A stretch of DNA of 64,000 nt from Canna indica (Eukaryota > Streptophyta > Magnoliopsida > Zingiberales > Cannaceae), in assembly GCA_034359265.1 (NCBI GenBank), contig CP136897.1, positions 25,538,001 to 25,602,000 of the forward strand, read 5' to 3'. Every line of letters starts with the position of its first letter. The first letter of the stretch is position 1. Position numbers and translations under genes: made by a program. The notes below the pieces were generated by a model. It was given only the letters and a program-made list of their open reading frames with translations. It did no database searches and was not told the DNA's origin. Shown here piece by piece: positions 1-11,654 of the stretch.

Positions 1-10
1 TATTCAGAAT

Positions 11-1356
11 TTGAGTTATATGTGCATCACATGTCATTTTATTGATGATGATTGGACTCTGCATAAAAAAATTATCAATTTTTATCAAATTTCGGGTCAT
101 TCAGGTGAAGTCATTGGTAAAGCAATTGAAAAATGCTTACTTGATTGGGGGACTGGCAGAGTTTTTACTGTGACAGTTGATAATGCAAGCTCAAATGACT
201 TGTGCATTCAATACTTGAAGAGAAGGTTGAATAGTTGGGAGGGTAGTGTTTTGCAAGGTGAATATTTGATATGAGATGTGCTGCTCATATTTTGAATCTC
301 ATTATGAAAGATGGAATGAGTGAACTTGATTATTCAATTGTTAGAATTCAAAATGCTATCAAATATGTGAGATCATCTCCTTTTAGATTACAGAAGTTTA
401 AAGAATGTGCTGCAAAAGAGTTGCTAGATACCAAAAGTCTAGTATGTCTAGATGTAGAAACTAGATAGAACTCAACTTATTTAAAGTTGCAATCGGCTTT
501 GAAATTTCAAAAGTCTCTTTCTTGCTTGAGGTTACTGATCCAAAATATGAGTGAGCTTTTTAATAAAAATAGTTTGCCTAATAGTTCAGATTGAGAATAT
601 GCCAAAAACCTGCTACAATTTCTTGAAGTTTTTTATGAAACCACTTTGAAACTATCTTGTTCACTTTATGTCACTGGTAATGAGTACATGAGACAGATTT
701 ATGATCTTGGGTTGATGATTTCTTCCTGGTGTGAAAGTGAGGATTTGAGTTTGAAGGCAATGACTATTAGAATGAAAAGAAAATATGACAAGTATTGGGC
801 AAATATTAATTATGTGAATATCATGTTGTTTGTTGTTGTAGTGCTTGATCCTTGTTTTGAAATGGAATATGTGGATATTATCATTGATAAATCATATGAT
901 GGTCAAAATGCCAAAATGTTAAAAGAGAAGTTGAGAAAAGTTTTATCCTCTATGTATGATTCTTATGGTGCATCCATAGTTTCATCTAGTGTTGTACAAG
1001 CATGTAAGCAAGCTCAAGGTGAGAAAAATGATGCAAAGCCTAAAGCTGGGACTGATTACATTAGAGAAATATTGAAGAAGCAAAAGGTATTTCAAGGGAG
1101 TGGAGAGGCAAAAACTGAGTTGGATAGGTATTTCGATGAGGAGCTTGAGGAGGATTGTGATGATTTTGATATATTAGCTTGGTGGAAAGTCAATGCATCT
1201 AGGTATCGAATAATTTCTACTATGACTCGAGATGTATTGGCTATGCCTGTATCCACAGTGGCTTCAGAATATGCTTTTAGCACCGGAGACTGTATCATTG
1301 ATTCATTTCGGTCTACTCTTACTCCTAGGCTTGTGGAATCACTCATTTGTGGGTAA
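11..1356 (+). pseudogene. hAT transposase (RICESLEEPER/zf-BED type), broken
   Basis: Residues of a plant hAT transposase can be followed in more than one frame. The 5' part (11-468) carries the RNase-H-fold core, with a TVDNASSND block of the kind around a catalytic Asp and, after a frameshift near 271, a RCAAHILNL block. An in-frame TAG at 466 ends this piece. From 646 to 1356 an open 236-codon stretch holds the middle region, including WANINYVNIMLFVVVVLDPC. It then has the C-terminal hAT dimerisation domain: ELDRYFDEE, then DILAWWKVN, MTRDVLAMPVSTVASEYAFS and a terminal SLICG. The usual FS(T/A)GG near the end reads FSTGD. The BED zinc finger would lie upstream of the window. With at least one frameshift and one stop it cannot make a full protein. 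Confidence 0.85.
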
Positions 1357-1734
1357 GATTGGTTTAGATCCAACAATAAATCTCTTTTCATTGTACACGC
1401 CTTGACTGAACTTGAAAGTGTAGAGATATGTATTAATTCTTCTTTTTATTTCATTTGATATCTTTCAACTCTATTGATTTTTAACACTAATTTGTAATAT
1501 TCCTTTTCTTTTCACTTTTCAGAGTCATCTTGTGACACTACCGGTCATGCTATTATCCAAATCGATGATTGAAGAGTTGATTATGATCAAGTATATTTTG
1601 AACAAGCAATTGAATTTGTCATCTTTAATTGAACAATGGACATTAAGTACTTCAAATTGTTATTTATATTTGGATTGTATTTTATTTTAGACATTAGCTT
1701 GACTAGTATTATATGTGGTGTGTAATTTTTATTT

Positions 1735-1935
1735 TGAAGTACCTCGAACTTTGAAGTACCTTTGTAGTAGTTTGAAGTAGTTATTTATGTATGTTTGAAG
1801 TTTGGTGGTAGTTTGAACTCTATGTGTGTTTGAAGTAGTTTGAACTCTATAGTTTGAAGTATCTGTGTAATGTGTATAGTTATTTATGTTGTGTTTGAAG
1901 TACTTGTGGTAGTTTGAACTCTATGTGTGTTTGAG
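1735..1935. repeat. degenerate short repeats, TTTGAAGTA type
   Basis: Downstream of the hAT reading frame the words TTTGAAGTA and GTTTGAACTCTATG recur about ten times in 200 bp with irregular spacing. They are probably subterminal or 3'-untranslated repeats of the hAT element. They form no clean tandem unit. Confidence 0.5.
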
Positions 1936-2240
1936 ATTTAGTTGTTTTCTATTGTAAAATTTGCAAGGAGAATTTTCAAATATCAAGAATGTGAGAGATC
2001 AAATTGGTTTTGTGCTTTACTAAGTCAAAAGTTAGGTGCTTACTTGCTTGTTGTAGTTATCTTTGCATCTAATTAAATTGTGACAAAAAATCTAATTAAT
2101 TTATTGGTTAATCGCTAATTATTGATTAATCGAACCGAAAAACTGAAATCAAAATGACGGTTAACCGAGTTAATGGACCGATTTACGATTAATATTTTTG
2201 AAAAATCAAAGTTAATGGACATGTTTTTTCTTTTGCTAAT

Positions 2241-2271
2241 GGACCGGTTAACCGGTCCATGCTCACCCCTA
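2241..2271. repeat. hAT right terminal repeat with abutting palindrome
   Basis: Positions 2241-2258 form a perfect 18 bp palindrome, GGACCGGTTAACCGGTCC. It is followed directly by the putative terminal repeat ending CACCCCTA. Related words (GGTTAACCGAG, AATGGACCG) lie between 2155 and 2230, as expected for subterminal transposase-binding sites. Confidence 0.55.
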
Positions 2272-3341
2272 TCGTTTCTTGAGAAATTCTGAATTTCTCA
2301 TCTTCCTTTCCAATTCCTTCTTGCTTCAATTACAAAATTAATAACTTGCAAGTAATATTTGTTAATATCATAATGAATTAGTGACTACTAACAAGTTATC
2401 GTACTAAATAACAAAGAGAGAATCATCATGAAATTTAAAACGAGTTAAGAGATCTCAAAATATGAAATATTTTAAAATTTAGATCTTTAACCCTTCTTAT
2501 TGGTTGAAAATCGAAAGGCCACAGTGAGCCTACGATTTAGAACCGCAAGGTCGCATTAGCCCTTTATAGGTTGCAAAGGTTTATGAAGAGACCGGAAATT
2601 AAAAATCAAAAATATTTTATAGATACCATCTAGAGTGGAGAAATCAACTTTAGATTTTGCATGTATCATATACTCCAACTTAAATGAAGTTAATGAGAGA
2701 GAAAGGAGATGATACTAAAAATACCTAGATGCCAAGTTCCATACCTATGACATCATGATGACTTTGAAGTTGCAATATGAATTTGTGTAGCCTTGAGTCC
2801 TCATGCAACTTTCATCATTAACTCATCCTAGTATGATTGTTCCCCCTACTAGAGAACATGAAATCTTTGGTACCCAAACCGCTTTAGGTCCTTGAGGGTG
2901 AGTTGGTCTAGGGATCCAAAATGTCTTTCCATCACTGGATTTTTCTTGAGCGCACAATCATGAATAGAATGATCATAAACACCGCAACAAAAATAATTTT
3001 CATGAAATTTTTTGTTTTGAACTTAGGGTTTGAAAGATGAATGCTTAACATTGAGATTATGATGAGTATTAGCATTCTTATTTAAATTCCTAGATTTCTT
3101 AGAAGATGAGTTACTAGATAAGCTATTTACTTTCCTAGTTAGAGTTACAAGCTCATTCTTTAAGTCATTCATGGATTTATGAATAGCATGCATTTGGGTC
3201 TTCAACATACTATTTTCATTCTTCAAAATATCATTTTTGTTTTTCAAAACACTTGTATCAACACTTAATTTATCATGACATTTATTAGTAACACTATTTT
3301 TTAACGTCTCATTTTCTAGTTTTGCCTCATTTAAATCACTT
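2272..3341 (-). pseudogene. Ty1/copia gag fragment (gag-only family)
   Basis: Read on the minus strand, this is a second, decayed copy of the gag 3' half and following leader found at about 49220-50100. Shared landmarks include a coiled-coil stretch rich in KNEN/LKNE words (3023-3247). A zinc-knuckle-like motif lies near 2950-2995; its CCGVYDHSIHDC core is kept but the first Cys appears to be Tyr. There is also a common non-coding block at about 2480-2600 (ATTGGTTGAAAA, then CCTACGATTT). Several stops interrupt it. The right edge at about 3341 joins the leader of a gypsy element abruptly. No pol sequence follows. Confidence 0.65.
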
Positions 3342-3453
3342 GCGCAGGTTCAGTCGTCTATCTCGTGACTAGGACATACCATATGCAGACATGCTAGCAA
3401 TGCCCCCATATGATACCTAATACCCTATTGTCGTACCCGCTTTGATACCACAT
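3342..3453 (-). other. Tekay-type gypsy leader with primer-binding site, truncated
   Basis: The reverse complement starts next to the LTR end with ATGTGGTATCAAAGCGGGTA, a primer-binding site resembling the 3' end of initiator Met-tRNA. It continues with the same leader seen at 19180-19290 in the full-length plus-strand copy. It stops after about 112 bp at CTGAACCTGCGCA. The LTR beside it is therefore a 5' LTR whose internal region was lost, and not a solo LTR made by LTR-LTR recombination. Confidence 0.75.
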
Positions 3454-4104
3454 TGTTACACCCCAAATCCGGCGTGATTGGCCAGAGTACCACCTGTACC
3501 CCGAAGCCTAACCCAACCAAATCACAAATGCAATATAAAACCTGAACATTTTATAAAACCATTTGACTGATGAAAATATAAACAAGACTTCTATAAATTA
3601 TCCAACCAAAAAATTAAATATTCAAATGCTCAAACCTTTAAGGAATAAAGTCCTTTAAAACATGAACAAACTCCTCAAACATAAAAGTGCGGAATAAAAA
3701 CTACCCCAAGTCCACCGACTCAATAAACAAATAAAATAAAAATGATAAAATTAAGACTTGGGTATCCAACCCGACCACGACATGTCACGAGACCCGCTGT
3801 CCATGTCACCACCAGTTGCGCTACTGCATCCTAGTACTCTCTCATCACGCTCAAGTGCTATAAAAAATATATAAAAGATGATAAGTCCAACTAGGACTTA
3901 TTGAGCAGATCAATCCTCAAACCACCATATCCAACATTATTAAATCCATCACATAATCAAGCATAAAATGGTAAAAGCAGCAAAAGATAGCTATCCAAGT
4001 AATAAATACATGCTCAAATGCATCATCACACATGCCAACTGGGACCTATCGATCCCACATAGCCACATAGGGTAGGTAGTCGATGTGGCCTCCGAACTAC
4101 CACC

Positions 4105-4325
4105 CAGCCTAGAACTGTCTCTTTGGGGAATGCTCTCCCCTCACCGGAACGAGCTCTTCCGAACTATCTCTTTGGGGCATACCTCCCCCTCACTGGTCGA
4201 GATTCTGGACCATCTCTTTGGGGTATGATCTCCCCTCACCGGACGGAACTTCCGGAATAGTGCTAACACAATCTCTTGGGGACATACCCTCCCCTCGCCG
4301 GTGAGGCTTCCGGGAATATGCACCA
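4105..4325 (-). repeat. LTR minisatellite, four units of about 47 bp
   Basis: Four imperfect units, each with a G-rich half (GTGAGGGGA) and a conserved CCCCAAAGAGA on the minus strand, separated by variable linkers. The same array sits at the same place in every LTR of this family in the window: 18270-18470, 25630-25780, 41225-41415 and 43440-43635. Each unit can pair GGGG with CCCC over about 8 bases. Confidence 0.8.
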
Positions 4326-5059
4326 TGCACAGCACACACACATACATAACATACTAAGATGAATAATGATCAATAATCCGTCCATATAGTAGATATATAA
4401 AAATATGCTATGATCATACCTCGGCCTCTCCATGTCCTCTTGCCATACATCACATATCACATGTCTATAAGTAATAATGTTCATGCCACATAAATATAAA
4501 ACATAATACACATAGGCCATGAATATGCATAACATCATATCAGTGCATCTCATAAATCATGCCAAAAGAATTTAATTACATCTCAACCCACATAACATCA
4601 CAGGCACATGATATAGGCATGAATCTACATAATAGAACATGTAAGCAATAAAAGTATTAGTCAAAAAGAACCCTTACACAAGGTACTAAATATAGCGAGC
4701 ATATACGATAGAAGACCAACCTCTTGTGACCCTAACCGCACCTCCTAGGGATGGCCTACCCCCCTTACCCAAGTGCTCTTAGAGCAAGGGGGGTTCGACC
4801 CTACAAGTCCTCCATAGGGTCACCTCACACAACGTTCATCCTAAATCTCTATGTCTCTAATGGACTCTAAGTTCCTCATTCTTCCCAATTATAAGTCTCT
4901 ACCCTTGTGTATGTTCTAATGACATATGAAAAATACCCCTAATGTGTAATCTCAATGTTTAAACAAGTCGCAAGATCCCCTACATGTGTTAATAGGGCCG
5001 GCCGAATCTTAGAGTCCGTAGGGAACTCTTTAGGACACTACTGGAATAATGAACAACAC

Positions 5060-5440
5060 CAACAGCCATATTCCTTGCTAGGCCGTTGCTGAAGACCATC
5101 AGCAACGGCTTGCAACGGCTCTGCCCGTTGCAACGCGGCCGTGGTAGAAGATTGCGTCGCTCATAACTTAGCAACAAATCAGCAACGGTCAGAGCGACCG
5201 TTGCTAATAACATTATCAGCAACGGTTTCGCAACGGGACACATCCATTGTTGATATCCTTATCAACAATGGCGCAACAACGTCGCGCTCTTGTTGCTGAT
5301 ATTTTTATCAGCAACAACTCTGCAACGGTCACTCGGCTGTTGCAATTATTGACATCAGCAACGACCCAAATGCCGTTGCAGTGCCTTTGTTGAAAGGCTG
5401 TTGCTAAGCCGTTGTTGTAGTTCATCAGCAACGACTTTGA
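5060..5440. repeat. CACTA left subterminal repeat array (GCAACGG motif)
   Basis: About fifteen copies of CAGCAACGG/CCGTTGC and one-base variants occur in both orientations within 380 bp of the left end. In En/Spm-type elements such arrays are bound by the TNPA-class protein. Some copies have decayed to CAACAATGG, consistent with CG loss. Confidence 0.8.
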
Positions 5441-5842
5441 GTTTGAGGCCTAGAAATTACAATACACTTTCAGCAAAGGCTTTGACACAGATGACTGTGG
5501 GAAGGCCGTTGATGATGATGATGTTAACCTGTAACTGAGAAATTTTAAAATTAGAAATTTCCATTGATACATTTATAACCTGATACATAACTCACACACC
5601 CATAAACATATCCATTCATATATACATACATTCACATACACATCACATATACACCCAGATATACATCAAAATAATTATACTTATAATTATAATTATCCAC
5701 AATCATATAAAAAATATACGAAATCAAAACTATCGTATAAACACGACACGAATCAATATATCCAAGTAACAAATCACAAAACAAGTATATAACAAGTCAA
5801 TGTCCAACTAAGTCAATCAAGTCATAAAATAATAAAAGATCA

Positions 5843-8800
5843 CTACGACAATGGAGGAAGGTCGAGATCATACGGCGGGGTCTGGAGTGCTTGAGTGTAC
5901 ACCAGCGTGGACTGAGTCGATGACGATGGATCCGAGTGTACACCGCTGGACTGACCTGTCATCTGTCTCATCATGGCATGCATCTCAGCCATCATCTGAC
6001 TTTGGTGAGCCATCATCTCACTCTGTCGTGCGACCATCTTTTCCAGTGTCGATATCCTCCTATTCTGATCATTAATCCTAGAGGTGGAGGGCCGCTCATC
6101 GACTGCTGGAGGGGTCGGTGCCCCAAGTGGCCCGAGCACGGCTCGCGCATGACCACTATCAGCAAAGCCATAGACACGGCCATGGTCCCAGCCAGTCAGC
6201 CACCTGTAGCCTCGACCCACACTACCGCATCAAAGTCCTTGGGGGTGCCTGTAATATCCTAGATTTTTTTATTAGATCTCCATTTATGTTTGTGTTTGTC
6301 AGCCTAGCGGGCTAATTCGAGGTCGAGCCGAGTCGACTCATGGTCCGGTACAAGCTTGCGAGCTCGGGTAAGTTGAATTATGAATTATAATTATATAGCT
6401 AATTGATGGATTATGTTTCATGTGCATGTGTTTGATTGCTTGTATTTATTTATGGGGTTAGTGTGGGTTAGCGAGTTGCAGATCCGGGTTGAGGCGGATG
6501 CGGGTTAAGAAATTTAGGGTTGAAGAGGTGGGAAGGGATTATAAAATCCCCCCACCTAGGGCTTGCGGCTCCCTATTGGAGCGGCACAAGCTGTTAAAGG
6601 AGAGAGGAGCCAAGCCGAGCCAGCCGCCCCTCTCCCCTTCCCTAAAGCTGCCATCCTCAAGCCGCAGCCAAGCCGAGCTGAGCCCCCCCTTCCTCTCCTT
6701 CTCCCTTTCTCTTGGAGCTGAGCAGATAGGAGCCGCCCAGCCAAGCCGAGCTGCCCCTCTCCCTCTTCCCCTTTCTTGAAGCCGACGGCTTGGAGTGGCG
6801 CCGCCGCCCCCTCTTTCCCCTTCTTTGAGTCGAGCCGCCATCCCTTGGAGCCGGATTCGAAGGCCATTGATCGGAAATTATCCTCTAATCTTTCTTCCTA
6901 GTCAAGTGAGTGGATCTACCCTCCATTTTTTGTGGTTTCTCGTGTTTGAGCTTTCTTTGAGCCGTTCTTGAATTCAGGTTCTTGTGAACTGTTTTTCTGT
7001 CGATCTCTCGAATTCTCGTTGTTCTTTTTGATTGCCGAGTTTGAGGAGGCCCGAACACCCCCCCCCCCCCCCCCCCTCTATGGGGCTCGACAGCCCTAGG
7101 GTGACCCTAGGGATACTCGGCCAAGGTGGAGAGTAGGGTGCCCTTTAGGTGTTTGATAAAATGCCTAAGAGAGGATTCTTGTGAAATCTTGAGATCCATG
7201 CCATGATTTGTTTGTCAATTTATGTATCCACATGTTAAGGTATGTTTTATAAATAATATGTGATTATGAATGGAAATCATGTTTTACAAAAGTTGAGGTT
7301 TTGATCTTGATACCATGTATGTTCTTGTGATGGTTTCTTCATCATGAAGCTTGGTTCTTGTTTGAAGAAGATATTGATGCATGTTAGATCTTGATTAGCA
7401 AATTATGAAGTTGTTTATGTATGATGAACTTGTTGATATAAATCTGTGGTGAGGGAAATTTAGGATCTATATTCTGTAAATTTCAGATTTATTTTCATGT
7501 TATGCTGAAAACTCAAACTTGCTGGAATTGTATTATGATTTGAATCTGTTCTTATTTTGATTTCTCTATTGAGATGAGAATAGCTCACTGAACATAGTCG
7601 TATAACCTATCGTTTCGACCAGAAAATATAGTCTGGATCCATAGGGCACACTTTGGGAGTCAGATTCGACTCGGGTGTACCAGTTTGGGGCTCAACAGTA
7701 AACTGAGAATAAAACCCTAAAATGAAACTCTAATTTTGGTGATGATAAATTTTAATTGCATAATTTAAAATGCAAGGGGCAACATAATTTGTTATGAACC
7801 AACAAATAAATGTTATGCATGAAATAAAACCTCATGGGGTTATGACATTATGGGTCAAGGAGTTGGGATCGGGCATTGGGTATTGTGGAGTTTTCCCAAT
7901 AGAGACATCCCTAAGACACCGTAGGAGACACCTGACTTAGGTCATGTTGTGCCATATCTTAGTGAATGGCGAAGAGGCTCGATTAGGAGCCGGATTGCGG
8001 GCTAGGCCTGGAAGGTTGGATGACTAATTCCCATGTGATTAAGCGTACCGTAGTGGAGGTGGATTCGCAGGTAGGATTGTAATATCCTAGATCTTTTTAT
8101 TTATTTATTAGATATGCATTTATGTTCCCATGCGTGACCCTGAGTTGGGGCATGACAGCGCCCCCGCGCTGCGTCACCGTCTGAGTGTAGGTCTCCAACA
8201 CGAGTTTGGTTTTTTGTTTCATATTTTTCCTAAAACTTAAATTATAAATAAATAATGCATAATTGAAACAAATATATACTTACCATGATGATGGCAGCAC
8301 GAGTGTCGATATACTCCCCCGCCCCATGTCCTCGACGGTGAGTTCGCTCGAACACCTCCACCAGGGAGGGTCGTTGGACAGACCTGTCAGGAACACCATC
8401 GTCTACATTTTCAAAACAAATACATTAATTAGTACACAGAGTAACAAATAAAATATATAATTCAAAATAAGGTATAATACTTACCATATGACTCGCGTGC
8501 ACTATAAATGAAATAGAGCTGCCAGTGTGACGCGCTTCTACCTCCAACATGCGATTTCTAGCCGTAGTCTAGACTACGGATACCTCCTGCCACCACTCGG
8601 TTGACCATATCGACACGAGCTGATCCCAAATATCTGGAGTAATCCAATCGAGGTCGTATCCCTGAGTCTCCGCTATGGTTGTGGCCTCAGCTCGGGTCAT
8701 CGCTTGTGCCCGGGCCTGCCCCATCTGGTAGTTGTACCTCTACCGAGAAATGGCCTCCCACGCATTGTAAATGAATGGCCTCTGCTCCTTTGGCCAAGTA

Positions 8801-9211
8801 TAGCGAACCTGCAAAATAATGATATCAGTACCAATAATAATCATCATGTATATAAATTTTTTAAATACGTACCTCAAACTCGTGCTAGAGCATGTCCACG
8901 TGCTCCAGGGGCACGTGAGACCAAGTGGGCCAGACCCCATGCATATATTGTCGGATTGCCGCCGATATAGTTCTGGGGACATCCTCTTGCTCGAACCTGC
9001 ACAACAAAAAAAAAGCACAATATTATATTATGATATAATGAATTATATATAATTCATAATTCATAATACATTACCGCTCGCCAATCACAGAAATAAGTCG
9101 GCGTTGTTCCACGACAGGCATAGGCTGAATCCTGCTTGGCCCATGTGGCCGCTTGCGTCTCGATGAACTAGCCTTGGCGGCCGGAGGATCAGCGACGAGG
9201 ATTTGCGGCAT
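5843..9211 (-). pseudogene. CACTA second gene, Transposase_24-like (Ptta/En/Spm), multi-exon, broken
   Basis: Read leftwards from a probable ATG at 9211 (MPQILVADPPAAKASSSRR, a basic N-terminus). Exon-like pieces follow at about 9070-9211, 8880-9000, 8490-8820, 8284-8400 and 8158-8210. They carry family signatures: PDIWDQLVSIWSTEWWQEVS, then ARHTGSSISF, then FERTHRRG and EYIDTRAA (the THxxxxGxYxDxRA block). The last exon (5843-6252) has WVEATGG, GRVYGF and a Met/Gln-rich coiled coil, SEMMAHQSQMMAEMHAMMRQ, before a stop at 5843. A retroelement at 6253-8157 splits the coding sequence. There is also an in-frame stop in the 8490-8820 piece and a frameshift near 6210. The protein class is thought to help bind subterminal repeats. 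Confidence 0.75.
6253..8157 (+). mobile_element. small LTR-type insertion inside the CACTA gene
   Basis: It begins TGTAATATCCTAGATTTT and ends GGGGCATGACA. The flanking bases GTGCC (6248-6252) and GCGCC (8158-8162) look like a 5 bp target duplication with one change. The start sequence recurs at 8083 (TGTAATATCCTAGATCTTTT), only 75 bp before the right end. So the unit is either two LTRs with the second shrunk by deletion, or a solo LTR with a duplicated start. Inside are a C/T-rich leader-like block (6580-6840), a run of 19 C (7058-7076) and no coding region or clear primer site. Confidence 0.6.
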
Positions 9212-10310
9212 GAGCAAGTGCGGCTGAATTTGGAGTGATAGCTCCCTCAGTCCACAATATTTTCAATTCATCTATTAAGGGTATGAGAAATACGTCAATT
9301 TCTTTTCGCGGACACTTAGGACTCAAAATAATTATGGAAAGATAAATAAATTCATCTTTCATACACATTGTTGGCGACAAATTATAAACTGTTAGTAGCA
9401 CTGGCCAAACTGAATAAGGAGTTACAGAATGACCAAACGGATTAAAACCATCCGTGCACAATCCCAATATGATATTTCTAGTATCCCTATCAAATGAAGG
9501 AAAACATGTATCCAAATGTTTCCATGCTTCTGTTGGATGGATGAGTCATTACTGTATCATCACGACTTCTTGCGTGCCAACTCATGTAGGGGGCCGTCTT
9601 TTCTGACATGAATAATCTTTGAAGCATCAGTGTTAGTGGAAAATACCGAAGCACCTTGAACATGATATTTTTTTGTTGGACCGATTTCTTCTCCTTGTAA
9701 CGAGGATGTTCACATACAGGGCATTTATCCAACTGCGCATTTTCTTTATAATATAAAATGCAGTTATTTTGGCACGCATGTTTTTTTTCGTACCCAAACC
9801 CTAATTTCCTCATCAACTTTTTAGTCTTATAAAAAGTTGGCTCAAACTTGTTATCAGTAGGCAACATTTCATTAATCAATTCCGCAATCTGATCTAACAC
9901 AACCCTGCTTCTATTACAATCGACCTTGATGTTCAGGAGTTGCGTCATTGCCGAAAACCTAGTGTATTTAGGACAATTCTCATACAAAGGTTCATCGACA
10001 GCTTTCAACATCTCATAAAATTTTGCGGCTTCTTTATTCGACAATTCAATCTCAACCGCAGGTTGCACTTCTGGTGGCAATTCTGTGACATCAACACTCG
10101 TAGTATCTGGTGGCACTGACGTCTCAGTAATTGGCCGATCAACATTATCACTCAACTGGAATTGACCTCTAAGACTATCAACTATCATAGTTCTATATGG
10201 ATTTGATGGACTAGATGAAAAAACACCAGCAAAGGAAGATTCACCATGTGTCTGAACGATAGGATTGCTCGATGTCCCAACTTCACGTGACTCTCCATGA
10301 CAAGTCTATA
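9212..10310 (-). pseudogene. CACTA TNP2-type transposase (Transposase_21), N-terminal half only
   Basis: A minus-strand reading frame (10188-9490, then 9515-9250 after a frame change) matches the N-terminal half of plant TNP2 transposases. Signatures are RFSAMTQLLNIKVDCNRS, then GFGYEKKHACQNNCILYYKE, a CPVCEHPRYKE zinc-type pair, MSWHARSRDD and GLCTDGFNPFG. The upstream piece reads HGESREVGTSSNPIVQTHGE in a second frame near 10240-10305. The protein stops being recognisable just after LKILWTEG near 9245, and the sequence runs straight into the start of the next CACTA gene. The region that would carry the remaining catalytic acids is gone. At least two frame breaks are present. Confidence 0.85.
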
Positions 10311-11654
10311 TAAAATATCTTGGTGCAAATCCTTTGCTATATAGATGCAGAGTGATAGTTTCTCGATCCAAAAATCATGCATTCAAGCAAATGCGGCACA
10401 GACATTGGATTTTATCACCGGCGCTAATGAATTTTCGATTCGATTAGGTGAAATTTAAGAAGTAAGTTACGCCTAATCGAAACTCATTCGTTAAAGGTCC
10501 ACGATCAAGACGTCAGTACATCCAACTTCGATCACCCAACATGATTCTGTCAATCAATGATAATATCTTCAGTTAATGTCTTTAGGTGAGATGGTCCTAT
10601 TCCATTTGTGATTGATATTATTCATATTGCACTAAGTATTTCTTTTAACCGTTAACTTCATTCTAAATTTTGACAGCATCTGCTTACAGTTCTCTAAATA
10701 CGCATATCATCTGAGCACGTATAGAAGAACAAGAGAGATACAATAGCCAAAATTTAAGAATGAGTTAACAGTTAAAAGAAAAAACTAAGTGCAATACAAA
10801 CAATATATTCTCAAATTGTCCAATTAGGGACAATTCAAGGGTTGTACGTCGTATAAAAGATTATCTACTTCTTTTACACAAACATACAACCCCCGAACGG
10901 ATCTAAGATTTTGCTAAATCATATCCGACTCGTCGAGGCGTATGTGAAATGTATCAACTCGTTCGGTGGATGATTATTTTCTAAATTTGTGGATGCCGGT
11001 TCGAGTTCACAGTGTACGAATCCGGCACGAGTCCGAATTGGACGATTCCGGCGTGAGTCCAAAGTGGACAATTCTAATTAATCTAAATCTAAAGATTAAC
11101 AATAAAATTAATCTAAACTAAACTTAATTAAAAGATATAACAATAAAAATATTCTAATTAATCTAAACATGCATTAAACATTTAACCTAAAAAAACATTA
11201 AATATTAATCTAAACATTAATCAAATTAACATTAAAAAAGTATTAAACATTAATCTAATCTACATATTAAACATTTAATCAACCTAGATTAGGGTTTAAT
11301 CTAAATAGATTTAATTAGAGTTTAATTAAAAAATATTAGGGTTTAAAAAACCCTAACTCATTATTTCGGAGCTGGAGTCCAGTGTCCGACATATGTCGGA
11401 CACTAAACAATGCTCCGGTGGCCGACCGAAACCAATTTAGGGTTTTGGCTGGCCCTAGTATAGGAGGAAGGGAAGGGGGGCGCTGAAATTACCTAGAGAG
11501 GGTTCGGCGGCGGACGACATTAACAAGTGGTGTTCGGGGGTGCGTCGGCGGACGACGACGACGGGCGGAGATCAGTAGGTGGCGGTATCGGTAGAATTAA
11601 GCAGAGGGAAAGGGGTGGGAGCGATCGAGGTTGAGTTAAATAAACTTATCGGCT
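10311..11654. other. CACTA non-coding leader and internal spacer
   Basis: No reading frame is recognised. The stretch has an imperfect inverted pair near 10430-10490 (CGATTCGATTAGG with CCTAATCGAAAC). An AT-rich section of repeated ATTAATCTAAAC words lies at 11080-11330. A perfect 24 bp palindrome occupies 11381-11404. A GC-rich block (11400-11640) with CGGCGG and CGACGACG words precedes the subterminal array. By orientation this should be the promoter and 5' leader of the minus-strand transposase. Confidence 0.55.

Larger units (their letters stand above)
1..2271 (+). mobile_element. hAT-superfamily DNA transposon, right part, degenerate
   Basis: The window opens inside a hAT element. Its broken transposase runs to about 1356, followed by roughly 900 bp of AT-rich non-coding DNA. 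The right end is placed at about 2271, where the sequence reads ATGCTCACCCCTA; the reverse complement, TAGGGGTGAGCAT, is typical of plant hAT terminal repeats. An 18 bp palindrome abuts this terminus. The left end and 8 bp target duplication lie outside the window, so the boundary cannot be proven. The flank from 2272 resembles a copia gag region found again near 49000-50100, which suggests insertion into, or next to, a copia relic. Confidence 0.7.

Noticed and set aside
1092..1391. 99-codon minus-strand frame
   Set aside because: Antisense shadow of the hAT dimerisation region; its Ser run is the complement of GAGGAG codons.
6489..6867. Ser/Pro-rich reading frames on both strands
   Set aside because: They come from a C/T-rich, GA-complementary leader-like block of the nested LTR-type insert, with no family motif and mirrored frames.
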